Of a DNA stretch of 64,000 nucleotides, positions 33,918-43,553 are shown piece after piece. Both the position numbers and the translations under genes were made by a program. Position 1 is the first letter of the stretch; each line of letters starts with the position of its first letter. Origin of the DNA: Bilophila sp964538355. GTDB lineage: Bacteria > Desulfobacterota > Desulfovibrionia > Desulfovibrionales > Desulfovibrionaceae. The stretch covers positions 1 through 64,000 of the forward strand of contig CAZIFC010000009.1 of assembly GCA_964538355.1 (NCBI GenBank), given 5' to 3'. The notes under the pieces are model-generated. The model was not told the origin of the DNA and searched no databases. It saw nothing but the letters and a program-made list of their open reading frames with translations.

Positions 33918-34709
33918 CTACACCATCTCCACAGCCTTCTTCAGCGCGGCAACCTCGGCGGGGGTCAGCTCCCGAACCTCGCCGGGACGCATGACGCCGA
34001 TCCTGAGCGGACCCTGGGCCACGCGGACAAGACGGAGGATCGTGAGCCGCATGTCCCGGCACATCCGCCGGATCTGGCGGTTCAGGCCCTGATGCAGCGT
34101 CATTTCCAGCAGCGTACCCTGCTGTCCCGCAGGCTTGTCGGCGGTCTTGGACAGGCCGGACAGATCGTGCGTCCGCCCCGGAATGACCCGGATTTCCACG
34201 GGGGCGAGCTTTTCGCCTTCGGCAAGGGTCATGCCCCGGCGCATGGTTTCAAGGGCCCGTTCGCTCACATTGCCCCGGACAAGCACCCGGTAGACGCGCG
34301 GCATGTGATGGCGGGGGTGCACCACGCGGTTGGTCAGTTCGCCGTCGTCGGTGAGCAGAACCAGCCCCTCGGAAAAGAAGTCCAGACGCCCGGCGGGGTA
34401 GAGCCTGCGGTGTTTCCATTGTGCCGGAACAAGATCCAGAACCGTGGTCCGGCCTTCGGGATCGTAGGCCGTGCTCACCACGCGGACAGGCTTGTTGAGC
34501 AGCAGATAACAGGGCGTCTGCGTTTCGGCGGCAACAGGCTTGCCGTCCACTTCCAGCCTGTCGGTGCCGGGAGCGACCTGAAGGCCGGGCGAGGTGACCG
34601 TTTCGCCGTTGACCCGGACTCTTCCGGCGGCTACCAGCTCGTCGGCGCGGCGGCGGGAACAGACGCCCGCGTCCGCCAACGCCTTGTTGATTCGTATTGT
34701 TTTTTCCAT
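33918..34709 (-). CDS. rluB: 23S rRNA pseudouridine synthase, RluB-like
   Basis: A 263-residue enzyme with an N-terminal S4 RNA-binding domain (RINKALADAGVCSRRRADELVAAG, in parts RINKALADAG and CSRRRADELV) and the RsuA/RluB catalytic domain. The catalytic Asp is in AGRLDFFSEGL, and GLNRQIRRM near the C-terminus is typical. It makes pseudouridine in a helix of 23S rRNA (RluB) or a close target; assignment between RluB and RluE/F paralogues is not certain. AGGAGT precedes the start at 34709. Divergent from msbA. Confidence 0.88.
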   Translation of the reverse strand: MEKTIRINKALADAGVCSRRRADELVAAGRVRVNGETVTSPGLQVAPGTDRLEVDGKPVAAETQTPCYLLLNKPVRVVSTAYDPEGRTTVLDLVPAQWKHRRLYPAGRLDFFSEGLVLLTDDGELTNRVVHPRHHMPRVYRVLVRGNVSERALETMRRGMTLAEGEKLAPVEIRVIPGRTHDLSGLSKTADKPAGQQGTLLEMTLHQGLNRQIRRMCRDMRLTILRLVRVAQGPLRIGVMRPGEVRELTPAEVAALKKAVEMV

Positions 34710-34807
34710 GATACTCCTGAGGGCGCGCCCGTGTGCGGAGGCGTATTTCTCCGCTGGCGCTTGCCGATAATGTGGGCTAGAGTGCCTTTTCGTCAAGGAA
34801 TATACGA

Positions 34808-36634
34808 ATGAGCAAAAAGAAAGCATCGCGTGAGGAACGCGCGGAACGCCGCAGGAAAGAATTGCGGCTGGCCCTGCGCGTGTTTCGGTATTTTCTCCCC
34901 TACAAATGGACGATGGTTGTCGCGCTGCTGGCTTCCGGCGTCGTGTCGGCCACCACGGCCGGTACGGCGTGGCTGATCAAGCCCGCGCTGGACGACATTT
35001 TCATCCGGCAGGACGCCAACGCCCTGATGTATGTGCCGCTGGCCTTCATTGGGCTGACGGCCCTGAAGGGGCTTGGACGCTATGTGCAGAACTGGTGCAT
35101 GCATTTCAGCGCGCTGCGCGTGCTCGAAACCATGCGGCAGGAGCTGTTCGGCAAAATCATTTCCCTCCCCCTGCACTTTTACGAAGAGGCGCAGGTGGGG
35201 GCACTCATGTCGCGGGTCATCAACGACGTGGGCATGATCCGCCAGAGTCTCCCGGCCTTCATCCAGATCATCCGGCAGGTGATCACCATGCTCAGCCTGC
35301 TGTATGTCGTCTTCGAGCAGAATTTCGAGCTGGCCTGCTGGGCTGTGCTGGTGCTGCCCATCGCCGGATTCCCGCTCGCGCTGTTCAGCAAGGCCCTGCG
35401 CCGCTACGGGCGCAAGAACGCCGAAGTCAACGCCAGCATTTCGAGCATGCTGCAGGAGCTGCTCAGCGGCATCCGGGTCATCAAGGCCTTTGCCACCGAA
35501 AAGCAGGAAACCGGACGCTTCAACGCCGAAAACGCCCGCATCATCAAGATCAACTTCCGGCAGTCCTGCGTTTCCGAGCTGTCCTCTCCGGTCATGGAGC
35601 TTATCGGCGCATTGGGCATCGGGCTGGTGATCTGGTACGGCGGGCGGGAAGTCATTCATGGCGACATGACCCCCGGCACGTTCTTCTCCTTTATCGGTGC
35701 GCTGGCCATGCTGTACACGCCCTTCAAGAGCCTGAACGGCGCGAATATGAACGTCCAGAACGCCCTTGCCGGAGCCGAGCGGGTCTTCGCCATTCTTGAC
35801 GATCCGAATCTGAAGACCGAGCAGGGCGGCACGTTGCCGCTGGAGGAACCTTTCCGGGAGCTGGCCTTCCGCAATGTGACCCTGCACTACAACGACGAGA
35901 GCACCCCCGCACTCCGCAACGTTTCCCTGACGGTCAGGGCGGGGGAACGCATTGCCTTTGTCGGGCCTTCCGGCGCGGGCAAGACCACGCTCGTGAACCT
36001 GATCCCCCGCTTCTACGACCCGCAGCACGGCGGGATTGAACTGAACGGCAGGCCCCTCACGGCCTATTCGCTGGCGTCCCTGCGCCGCTCCGTGTCGATG
36101 GTTTCGCAGGACGCCTTCCTGTTCGATACGACCATTGCGGAAAACATCGCCTACGGGCGCGACATCGCGTCCGCGCCGGACATGGAGCGCGTGCGCTCCG
36201 CGGCACAGGCCGCCTACGCTGACGGTTTCATCGAAGAACTTCCCGAAGGCTACGACACGCCCATCGGAGAGCGCGGAGTCCGTCTTTCCGGCGGGCAGAA
36301 GCAGCGGCTGACCATTGCCCGCGCCCTGCTCAAGGATGCGCCCCTGCTCATTCTCGACGAGGCCACCAGCGCGCTCGATTCCGAATCCGAGCACATGGTC
36401 CAGAAGGCTCTCGACAACCTCATGCTGAACCGCACCAGCCTGATCATCGCGCATCGGCTGTCCACCATCCTCGAAGCCGACCGCATCGTCGTGATGGAAA
36501 ACGGGCATATCGTGGATGTCGGGCGGCATGACGAGCTGCTCGGACGCTGCGCGCTGTATACGCGCCTTTACAACATGCAATTCCGCGCCAATGCGGATAT
36601 CCCGGCGCATGAAGCCGCCGTGGCGGGGTCCTGA
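34808..36634 (+). CDS. msbA: MsbA-type lipid A/phospholipid ABC exporter
   Basis: A 608-residue half-transporter: a six-helix membrane domain (about residues 20-320) followed by an ABC ATPase with Walker A GPSGAGKTT (about 387), Q-loop, signature LSGGQKQR (about 495), Walker B LLILDEATSALD (about 514) and switch His in IAHRLST. MsbA flips lipid A-core from inner to outer leaflet of the inner membrane. Its stop codon overlaps the start of the acyltransferase gene by one base (TGATG), supporting a shared envelope-lipid operon. Confidence 0.9.
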   Translation: MSKKKASREERAERRRKELRLALRVFRYFLPYKWTMVVALLASGVVSATTAGTAWLIKPALDDIFIRQDANALMYVPLAFIGLTALKGLGRYVQNWCMHFSALRVLETMRQELFGKIISLPLHFYEEAQVGALMSRVINDVGMIRQSLPAFIQIIRQVITMLSLLYVVFEQNFELACWAVLVLPIAGFPLALFSKALRRYGRKNAEVNASISSMLQELLSGIRVIKAFATEKQETGRFNAENARIIKINFRQSCVSELSSPVMELIGALGIGLVIWYGGREVIHGDMTPGTFFSFIGALAMLYTPFKSLNGANMNVQNALAGAERVFAILDDPNLKTEQGGTLPLEEPFRELAFRNVTLHYNDESTPALRNVSLTVRAGERIAFVGPSGAGKTTLVNLIPRFYDPQHGGIELNGRPLTAYSLASLRRSVSMVSQDAFLFDTTIAENIAYGRDIASAPDMERVRSAAQAAYADGFIEELPEGYDTPIGERGVRLSGGQKQRLTIARALLKDAPLLILDEATSALDSESEHMVQKALDNLMLNRTSLIIAHRLSTILEADRIVVMENGHIVDVGRHDELLGRCALYTRLYNMQFRANADIPAHEAAVAGS

Positions 36635-38190
36635 TGTCCCAGTCTCGAAAATCGCTGCTCGGAGCGTTGTCCGCTCCGGTCTACCGGCTGTACCGCCTGT
36701 GGTGCGGGAGCCTCCGCTATACGGAAATCAACCGCGAGGCCATTGAAGCCACCACCAATCTGGGGCGGCCTGTGGTCCTTTCGCTGTGGCACGACGAGCT
36801 TTTTCCGCTGATTTACCTGAAGCGTCAGCTCAATATCATCGCGCTGGTCAGCCAGAGCGAGGACGGGGAGCTGCTTGCCGGAGTGCTGGAGCGTATGGGC
36901 CTTGAGACGGCCCGGGGGTCCAGCTCTCGAGGCGGGGTGAAGGCCCTGCTTGCCGCCGCCCGGCGGATGCGCGAGTCCGGCATTTGCGGCTGCGTGACCG
37001 TGGACGGCCCGCGCGGGCCGCGCCATGAGGTCAAGGAAGGGGCCGTGTTTCTCGCCGCCCGCGCCGATGCCCCCATTGTCCCCATCCGGCTGTTCATGGA
37101 GCGGCGGGTTCTGTTCAAAAGCTGGGATCGCTTCCAGCTGCCGCTGCCGTTCAGTCGCGTTTCGATGGTCTGTGGCGACGCCTACCGCGTCGAATGCGAT
37201 CTCCGCGATGCCGAGGCCGTGGCCCGGGAATGCCGCCTCCTTGAGGAAAGGCTCTCTGCCCTCAAGGCTCCGGAGCTGCCTCCCACCCTGTTGCGGCGCG
37301 CGGGCAAAGCCTGTTCCGAGGCCTTGCATCGAGGTGCCCACGGCGCGGCGCGGCTGTTTGCCAAGACGGGATTTTCCGGCATCCGCCAGCTTGCCGGCGT
37401 GATGGGAGCCTTGGTCTGGGCCTGCCTTCCCAAACGCCGCCGCCTTGCCACGGAAAGCATCGCCAGCCATTTGCGGGTTTCCCCTGCCGCGGCGGAAAAG
37501 CTGGCTCGAGCCAGCTTCACCCAGAATTTCCATTCGTTTCTCGAGTCCGTGCAGTGCCCCGATTTCGGGCTGGAGCACCCGCTGCTGTATACCGATCGTC
37601 CCGATCTGCTGGAACGCCTGAAGCGCGAAGAGCGGCCTGCGGTTATCACGACGGGGCATCTCGGCGCGTGGGAGCTGCTGGCCAGCCTGCTGGGAGACGT
37701 GTCCGCCCGCCCGCGCCTGACCGTGGTGCGGACGTACAAGAACAAGACAATGGAGTATGTTTCCTCGCGCCTGCGCTCTTCCCGCGGCGCACAGATCATC
37801 GGACACCGCGAGGCGGCCTTCCCGGTGCTGCGCGTGCTCAGGAAAAACGGCTATGCGGCGTTTCTTGCGGATCACAACACCAGCCGGAGCGAGGCCTTCT
37901 TCTTGCCCTTCCTTGGCGAAGAGGCCGCCGTCAACAAGGGGCCTGCCGTCCTCGCCGTGCGGGGCAAGGCCCTGGTCTGGCCCATCTGCCTGCTGCGTGA
38001 CGGAGGGCGTTACCACCTCATTATCGAGGAGCCGCTTGATACCGCCCTGCTGGAAGGCGACCCCGAAGAAAAGGCCCTGCAAACGGCCCGTTTCTATACC
38101 ACGGCCATTGAAGGCATGATCCGGCGTGCACCGGAACAGTGGTTCTGGATGCACAACAGGTGGAAGACAAAGCGGAATATGGAAGACTAG
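36634..38190 (+). CDS. DUF374 acyltransferase fused to LpxL/HtrB-like lipid A acyltransferase
   Basis: A 518-residue two-enzyme protein. Residues 1 to about 215 are DUF374 (LSLWHDELFPL, SRGGVKALLAA, VDGPRGPRHEVKEG), a PlsC-like family linked to lipid A or lysophospholipid acylation. From about residue 230 onward it is an LpxL/LpxM-type late acyltransferase with the HX4E catalytic motif in TGHLGAWELLA (His about 341), FLADHN and FLGEEAAVNKGPA. Late acyltransferases add secondary acyl chains to lipid A at the inner membrane. The coupling with msbA fits that. Fusion of the two families is unusual, and which acceptor each half uses is unknown. Confidence 0.85.
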   Translation: MSQSRKSLLGALSAPVYRLYRLWCGSLRYTEINREAIEATTNLGRPVVLSLWHDELFPLIYLKRQLNIIALVSQSEDGELLAGVLERMGLETARGSSSRGGVKALLAAARRMRESGICGCVTVDGPRGPRHEVKEGAVFLAARADAPIVPIRLFMERRVLFKSWDRFQLPLPFSRVSMVCGDAYRVECDLRDAEAVARECRLLEERLSALKAPELPPTLLRRAGKACSEALHRGAHGAARLFAKTGFSGIRQLAGVMGALVWACLPKRRRLATESIASHLRVSPAAAEKLARASFTQNFHSFLESVQCPDFGLEHPLLYTDRPDLLERLKREERPAVITTGHLGAWELLASLLGDVSARPRLTVVRTYKNKTMEYVSSRLRSSRGAQIIGHREAAFPVLRVLRKNGYAAFLADHNTSRSEAFFLPFLGEEAAVNKGPAVLAVRGKALVWPICLLRDGGRYHLIIEEPLDTALLEGDPEEKALQTARFYTTAIEGMIRRAPEQWFWMHNRWKTKRNMED

Positions 38191-38249
38191 CCCGGGGCGT
38201 CGTCCCCGTGCTCCGGCGGCGGGGACGGCCTCCCTCCGTTCCCCAGAAG

Positions 38250-38276
38250 CCGGCAGCGTACGCGTTGCCGGTTTTT
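38250..38276 (+). terminator. Terminator between acyltransferase and murJ
   Basis: CCGGCAGCG pairs with CGCGTTGCCGG (one bulge) and is followed by TTTTT. Confidence 0.55.
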
Positions 38277-38346
38277 GCGGCGTTTGCAGGCCCTGAGGGA
38301 AAGGCGCGAGCCTTGTTACGGACAGTTTTTGACAGGAAGGGAAACA

Positions 38347-39933
38347 GTGCGGCTGACTTCGACGCAGCAGATGGGCTTTGCGGCCCTGATCATGGCGGGA
38401 AGCGTGTTCCTGTCCCGGCTGATGGGGCTTTTGCGGGACAAGGTCGTTTCGTGGCAGTTCGGCGCGGGTGCGGAATCGGACATCTATTTTGCCGCCTTCG
38501 TGGTGCCGGACTTCCTGAACTACCTGCTGGCGGGCGGCTACATCTCCATTACGCTGATCCCTCTGCTCTCGAAACGCTTCGAGGAGGATGAGGCAGACGG
38601 CTGGCGGTTCTTTTCGGCGGTCTTCTGGTGGGCAGCCCTCGGCATCACGGTGCTGACGGTTGCGGCGTGGATCTTCGCGCCCGAGCTTGCCGCCGTGGTG
38701 GGGCCGGGCTTTGCGCCGGAAAAACAGGCGCGGCTGGCGCATTTTTTGCGGATTATCCTGCCCGCGCAGATGTTTTTCCTGCCCGGAGCGTGCGTGTCCG
38801 CCCTGCTGTATATCCGCCGCCAGTTCTTTGCCCCCGCGCTTACCCCGCTCATCTACAACGGCTGCATCATTCTGGGAGGGCTGCTCGTAACCGGTCGCGG
38901 CATGGAGGGCTTTTGCTGGGGCGTGCTGGTCGGGGCCTTTCTCGGAGCCTTCCTGCTGCCGGTTCTTGCGGCCCGTTCCCGGAGTGCGGCCCTGCCCGAG
39001 GGGGTGCCCTCCGGCCTGCGGCTGGTTTTTGCCCTGCGCCATCCCTTGCTCCGGCGGCTCCTGCTGCTGGCCCTGCCGCTCATGCTCGGGGTTTCGATTG
39101 TGGCGATGGACGAACAGTTCGTGCGTATTTTCGGTTCGCTGGCGGGAGAGGGTGCGGTAAGCCTTCTGAGCTATGCCCGCCGCATCATGCTGGTTCCCGT
39201 GGGCGTGGTGGCGCAGGCCGCCGGGGTCGCCTCCTTCCCGTTTCTGGCGGCGTTGGCGGCACGGGGCGACGAGGCCGGGTTTGACAGAACGCTCGGCACG
39301 GCCCTGCGCGGGAGCATGCTGGTCGTCATCCCCCTGACGGCCTACATGATGGCCGTGGCCCTGCCCACGCTCGGATTCATTTTTGAGGGGGGGCGTTTTT
39401 CCGCCGAAGAAACGGTGCTTGCCGCGCCGCTGCTCCAGATGCTCCTGTTGTCCGTGCCGCTCTGGGTCGTGCAGCAGGTCATTGGGCGGGCCTTCTATGC
39501 CCGGCAGAATACGCTTGTCCCGGCTGTGGTGGGCACGCTGGCGACGCTTGCCGCCCTGCCGGCCTATCCGCTGGCGGTGGAACTCTGGGGAGCGTTCGGC
39601 GTCGCCCTGCTGACCACGCTGTGCCTCTTCGCCTACACGCTGGCCCTTTCGTGGTGCTGGGTCCGGCGGCACGGAACCGGAGCCTTTGAGGGCATGGCAA
39701 GGCTGGTCCTGCGGGGGATCGCGCTGGTGCTGCCGGGTACGCTGCTGGCCTTTTTCGCGGTGTATGGCTTGCCCGCCCGCCTGCCGGTCTGGTTCCCCTC
39801 GCTTTACGGCTGGCTTCCCGCCGCCCTGCGCCACGCGGTCATCTGCGGCATGGCGGGCGTGGCCTTCGCCGTGCCGTATGTCGTGCTGGCCCGGCTGTTC
39901 ATGCCCGAAGCCCTGCGTTTTCGGAGGCGGTAG
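38347..39933 (+). CDS. murJ: Lipid II flippase MurJ
   Basis: A 528-residue MOP-family membrane protein with about 14 transmembrane helices, flipping the peptidoglycan precursor lipid II. The N-terminal SRLMGLLRDKVVSWQFGAG and the AFVVPDFLNYLLAGG motif are characteristic. The start is taken as GTG at 38347, preceded by AGGAAGGG; the ATG 72 bases upstream would add an unlikely basic N-terminus overlapping a terminator. It follows the msbA-acyltransferase pair but is separated from it by a terminator hairpin, so it may have its own promoter. Confidence 0.9.
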   Translation: MRLTSTQQMGFAALIMAGSVFLSRLMGLLRDKVVSWQFGAGAESDIYFAAFVVPDFLNYLLAGGYISITLIPLLSKRFEEDEADGWRFFSAVFWWAALGITVLTVAAWIFAPELAAVVGPGFAPEKQARLAHFLRIILPAQMFFLPGACVSALLYIRRQFFAPALTPLIYNGCIILGGLLVTGRGMEGFCWGVLVGAFLGAFLLPVLAARSRSAALPEGVPSGLRLVFALRHPLLRRLLLLALPLMLGVSIVAMDEQFVRIFGSLAGEGAVSLLSYARRIMLVPVGVVAQAAGVASFPFLAALAARGDEAGFDRTLGTALRGSMLVVIPLTAYMMAVALPTLGFIFEGGRFSAEETVLAAPLLQMLLLSVPLWVVQQVIGRAFYARQNTLVPAVVGTLATLAALPAYPLAVELWGAFGVALLTTLCLFAYTLALSWCWVRRHGTGAFEGMARLVLRGIALVLPGTLLAFFAVYGLPARLPVWFPSLYGWLPAALRHAVICGMAGVAFAVPYVVLARLFMPEALRFRRR

Positions 39934-39981
39934 AATCAGCCTCGCTGCCGCCTCGCTCCGAAAAAAAGACCCGCTGCGCCA

Positions 39982-40326
39982 TTATTCCATGCGGATGTCG
40001 TCCCCGTGCACGGCAAGCCAGAGGCAGGGAACGCTGGTGAAGGTGACGCGGTGGCGTTTGTGGCGGGGCAGAAACAGGCTGTCGCCCCTGCCCAGCGCGA
40101 TTTCCTCCCCGTTGTCGTACTGGAGGCGCGCCGCACCCTCGATCACCACGACCCACTCGTCCTGATCCTGATCGTACCACTCCCCTTCGGGCGTCGTCTG
40201 CCCCCCGGATACGATGCGCTCCACCCGGAAGGCCCCCGAACCCGAGAGGACGGCGTCAAACCGTTCGGGCTGGTCGGGAGCGGGGCAGGGTTCCCCTTCC
40301 GCAAGAAAAAGATTTCGTCCGAGCAT
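39982..40326 (-). CDS. Small cupin-domain protein
   Basis: A 114-residue single cupin barrel. The conserved core reads WYDQDQDEWVVVIEG, then GRGDSLFLPRHKRHRV. The usual first-motif histidine pair (HxH) is replaced by acidic residues and Gln, and only the second-motif histidines remain. Metal binding is therefore doubtful or altered, as in the large YDQDEWV group of cupins, whose function is unknown. AAAGGAA precedes the start at 40326. Its end lies 48 bases from the end of the convergent murJ. Confidence 0.75.
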   Translation of the reverse strand: MLGRNLFLAEGEPCPAPDQPERFDAVLSGSGAFRVERIVSGGQTTPEGEWYDQDQDEWVVVIEGAARLQYDNGEEIALGRGDSLFLPRHKRHRVTFTSVPCLWLAVHGDDIRME

Positions 40327-40440
40327 CGTGCGTTCCTTTCCGTCCGGCAGGCCGGACGTGTCTTTATCATTTTCAAGGCGCGGCCCCGAGAGTAGGCCTC
40401 GAAAAAGGGATTCTTCCCTCAATCTTCAGGAGGAAAAGCC

Positions 40441-41013
40441 ATGCGCCCCATTTCAGCCATGTTTCTGACGGGTATCCTTTCTCTTGGCCTCGGCGTTTCG
40501 AGCTACGCCGGAGAGGTCATTCCCCGCAAGGCGGGTGACGCCGTCATCAACCTTCCCTCGGACTGGGTTGTCTTCCCCGGAGGGGTTGCGGATCAGTTTT
40601 CCAGCAAGGGCGGGCCGAATATCCTGCTGCTGGCCGAAGGCCCTGCCGAAGGGTTCCCCAAGCTGACCATCCTCAAAAATCCCGATTCGACCACACAGAA
40701 GGCTTTTCGGAAGCTGAACCCCACACAGGTCAAGGCCCTCTGCGAGGAATTCAACGGCAGCCTTGAAGAGGAGCTGAGCAGCGGGGCGGCGGAGGCGGCC
40801 TGCGTTCGTGTAGAGAATGGGGGCGTGCCAGCTCTCGCCACACGCATGGTCATCCCCGCGGAAGGCGAACGCCCCGAGCTTGTCAGCATGACGTGGTCCT
40901 ACCCCAACGGGGACAAGGGCCTTATCGCGACCGCGATGTTTTTGAGCAAGGATGTGCCGCAGTTCGAGAGCACGATCAGGAAGGCTTTTGAATCCGTGCG
41001 GTTTGACAACTAG
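40441..41013 (+). CDS. Secreted hypothetical protein
   Basis: A 190-residue protein with a cleavable signal peptide (residues 1 to about 23, ending SYAG). The mature part is mixed alpha/beta with a cysteine pair (about residues 100 and 121) that could form a disulfide in the periplasm. It resembles small periplasmic proteins of unknown function with PsbP/DUF1795-like topology (INLPSDWVV at the start, SMTWSYPNGDKGLIATAMF later), but I cannot assign a family. AGGAGG-like sequence lies upstream. A strong bidirectional terminator follows. Confidence 0.65.
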   Translation: MRPISAMFLTGILSLGLGVSSYAGEVIPRKAGDAVINLPSDWVVFPGGVADQFSSKGGPNILLLAEGPAEGFPKLTILKNPDSTTQKAFRKLNPTQVKALCEEFNGSLEEELSSGAAEAACVRVENGGVPALATRMVIPAEGERPELVSMTWSYPNGDKGLIATAMFLSKDVPQFESTIRKAFESVRFDN

Positions 41014-41093
41014 ACGGCCGGGATTGTTTCCCCGCCTGCGCGGGCTGGCTTCGGGGCTTGCGGAAGGCCCGGAGGCTTTGAAGAGGCAGAAAG

Positions 41094-41132
41094 GGGAGAG
41101 GCCCACGCCTTGTCGGTGGGCCTCTCCCTTTT
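41094..41132. terminator. Bidirectional terminator between the secreted protein and asnS
   Basis: GGGAGAGGCCCAC pairs with GTGGGCCTCTCCC, with A-rich and TTTT flanks on opposite sides, placed between convergent genes. Confidence 0.75.
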
Positions 41133-41136
41133 GCGT

Positions 41137-42519
41137 CTAGAATTCCAGCGAACCCGGCGTGCGGGGGAAGGGCATGGAGTCGCGGATGTTGGAGATGCCC
41201 GTGAGCATCATGACCAGCCGCTCGAAGCCCATGCCGAACCCGGCGTGCGGAACCGAACCGAAGCGGCGCAGATCCAGATACCACCAGTAATTGGCGGGGT
41301 CCTGATTCAGCTCGCGGATGCGGTTTTCAAGCACATCGAGCCGCTCTTCGCGCTGGCTTCCGCCGATAAGCTCGCCAATGCGGGGAACAAGAACGTCCAT
41401 CGCCGCCACCGTCTCGCGGTCATCGTTCTGGCGCATATAGAACGCCTTGATTTCCTTGGGATAGTCGTACACGGCCACCGGACGCTGGAAGTGCTCTTCC
41501 GCAAGGAAGCGTTCGTGCTCGGTCTGGAGATCGAGTCCGAATTTCGCCGGGTATTCAAACGGCTTGCCGCTGGCTTTCAGGATATCGATGGCTTCGCGGT
41601 AGGAGCATCGGGCAAAGGGCTGGGCCACCATGCCCCGGAGCCGATCCGCAAGCCCCTTGTCCACGAACTTGTCAAACAGCTCGATGTCGTCGGCACGGCG
41701 TTCCAGCACCCGGTTGATCACAAAGCAGGTGAGGTTTTCCGCCAGATCCATGTTGTCGTGCAGGTCGGCAAAGGCCACTTCCGGCTCGATCATCCAAAAC
41801 TCGGCGGCATGGCGCGGCGTATTGGAGTTCTCGGCGCGGAAGGTCGGGCCGAAGGTGTAGACCTTGCCGAGGCCAAGGGCCAGCGATTCGGCCTCGAGCT
41901 GTCCGGAAACGGTGAGGTTGCATTCCTTGCCGAAGAAATCCTGTGCAAAGGGGTTTTCGCCGGGCTTGGACGGGGTGTTCAGGGGCAGCGTCGTGACCCG
42001 GAACATTTCGCCTGCGCCCTCGCAGTCGGAGCCGGTCAGGATGGGTGTATGCACATAGTAGAAGCCGTTCTGATAGAAAAAGTCGTGTACCGCCTGCGCC
42101 GCCTCGGCCCGGATGCGGAACGCCGCGCCGTATTTGTTTGTCCGGGCGCGCAGGTGGGCAATGGTGCGGAGAAATTCGTCGGAGTGGCGTTTTTTCTGGA
42201 GCGGGAAGGTCTCGGGATCGGCCAATCCGAATACGGTCATGTCGTTGGCCCGGATTTCCCATTTCTGGCCTTTGCCGGGAGACTCCACCAGCTCGCCGGT
42301 GACGGCGACGCACGCGCCCGTGTTGACGCCCTCCAGCTTGCCCCACGCGGGGGTGCCTTCGTCCACGATGCACTGGATGTTTCCGAGGCAGGAGCCGTCA
42401 TTGAGTTCGAGGAAGGAAAATCCCTTGGCGTCGCGGCGGGTCCGCACCCATCCGCCGATACGGATTTCAGGAAGTGCGGCCTGTGCTCCAAGAGCCTGGA
42501 CTATGGGTGTACGCAGCAT
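41137..42519 (-). CDS. asnS: Asparaginyl-tRNA synthetase
   Basis: A 460-residue class IIb synthetase charging tRNA-Asn. An N-terminal OB-fold anticodon domain (IGGWVRTRRDAKGFSFLEL) is followed by the catalytic core with motif 2 (FRAENSNTPRHAAEFWMIEPE, in parts FRAENSNTPRH and FWMIEPE) and motif 3 (GFGMGFERLVM). Length matches the bacterial enzyme. It lies 21 bases after dedA on the same strand. Confidence 0.96.
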   Translation of the reverse strand: MLRTPIVQALGAQAALPEIRIGGWVRTRRDAKGFSFLELNDGSCLGNIQCIVDEGTPAWGKLEGVNTGACVAVTGELVESPGKGQKWEIRANDMTVFGLADPETFPLQKKRHSDEFLRTIAHLRARTNKYGAAFRIRAEAAQAVHDFFYQNGFYYVHTPILTGSDCEGAGEMFRVTTLPLNTPSKPGENPFAQDFFGKECNLTVSGQLEAESLALGLGKVYTFGPTFRAENSNTPRHAAEFWMIEPEVAFADLHDNMDLAENLTCFVINRVLERRADDIELFDKFVDKGLADRLRGMVAQPFARCSYREAIDILKASGKPFEYPAKFGLDLQTEHERFLAEEHFQRPVAVYDYPKEIKAFYMRQNDDRETVAAMDVLVPRIGELIGGSQREERLDVLENRIRELNQDPANYWWYLDLRRFGSVPHAGFGMGFERLVMMLTGISNIRDSMPFPRTPGSLEF

Positions 42520-42540
42520 GATGCCTCCAAAAAAAGCGTG

Positions 42541-43185
42541 TTATTTTTTGAGTTTTGCTCTGATGAACTCGATGACGACCGGCAGGATCGAAACGATGAT
42601 GATGCCATAGATGACAACGCTGAAATTGTTTTTGACGATCGGGATGTTTCCGAGAAAGTAGCCCGCCGAGACAAGGCCCGCCACCCAGATGACGGCTCCC
42701 GTGATGTTGAAGGACAGGAACCTGACCGGGCACATGAGGGCAATCCCCGCCACAAAGGGCGCAAAGGTCCGCACAATGGGAATAAAGCGCGCCAGAATGA
42801 TGGCCTTGCCGCCGTGCCGCTCGTAGAAGGCGTGTGCCTTGAGCAGGTGCTCCTTGTTGAGGAACCGTGTTTTTTTGTTGAAGATGCTTGGCCCGACATG
42901 CCGCCCGATCTCGTAGTTGACGGCGTCCCCGATGACCGCCGCCGCCAGCAGGACAAGCACGCATACGGGGTAGCTGAGGTGGCCGGCCCCTGCCACCGTG
43001 CCCGCCGCGAACAGCAGCGAGTCACCGGGAAGAAAGGGGGTCACCACAAGCCCCGTTTCACAAAACACGACAAGAAAGAGAAAGAGATACAGCAGCGTGC
43101 CGTATTCGGCGACGAGGGCGAACAGGTGCTGGTCGATATGCAGGACAAACGAAATCGCCTGTTCAAAAAGGGAAAGCTCCGTCAT
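42541..43185 (-). CDS. DedA-family membrane protein
   Basis: A 214-residue membrane protein with the VTT/SNARE-associated core of the DedA family (FCETGLVVTPFLPGDSLLF, GDAVNYEIGRHVG, FYERHGGKAIILARFIPIVRTFAP, shown in parts as FYERHGGKAIILARF and IPIVRTFAPFVAG). DedA proteins take part in lipid carrier recycling or phospholipid scrambling; the client here is unknown. The start at 43185 has GGAGCGG upstream and matches the family N-terminus better than the ATG 84 bases earlier. Likely co-transcribed with asnS. Confidence 0.88.
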   Translation of the reverse strand: MTELSLFEQAISFVLHIDQHLFALVAEYGTLLYLFLFLVVFCETGLVVTPFLPGDSLLFAAGTVAGAGHLSYPVCVLVLLAAAVIGDAVNYEIGRHVGPSIFNKKTRFLNKEHLLKAHAFYERHGGKAIILARFIPIVRTFAPFVAGIALMCPVRFLSFNITGAVIWVAGLVSAGYFLGNIPIVKNNFSVVIYGIIIVSILPVVIEFIRAKLKK

Positions 43186-43377
43186 GGAATCCGCTCCGGT
43201 CAAGAAAAAGAGATGGTTGAAACCGTTTGGAATGCCGTACAGGATACGGGCAGACCTGTGCAGAATCAAGTCCCGGGTGCTTTCGGTTTTCCCCCGGCCG
43301 CCGTGCGCCGAGGTGGTTCCGCCGCTGTGGTTTCAGTCCGCATCGCCGTTTTTCAGCCTCCGCGGGAAGGAAAAAGC

Positions 43378-43406
43378 TTGACTGCCGCCTGCCAAAAAGC
43401 TATAGA
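43378..43406 (+). promoter_or_regulatory. Strong sigma70 promoter for tRNA-Thr
   Basis: TTGACT (43378-43383) and TATAGA (43401-43406) are exactly 17 bases apart. The predicted start is about 23 bases before the tRNA 5' end. Confidence 0.75.
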
Positions 43407-43435
43407 TGCTCCCTGTATTGACGCAGAGTCAATCT

Positions 43436-43511
<76 letters not shown>

Positions 43512-43519
43512 GAGATTTC

Positions 43520-43553
43520 AAGGGGTTACATCGAAAGATGTAACCCCTTTTCT
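43520..43553 (+). terminator. Terminator after tRNA-Thr
   Basis: A perfect stem AAGGGGTTACATC / GATGTAACCCCTT with a GAAA tetraloop is followed by TTCTC. Confidence 0.85.
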
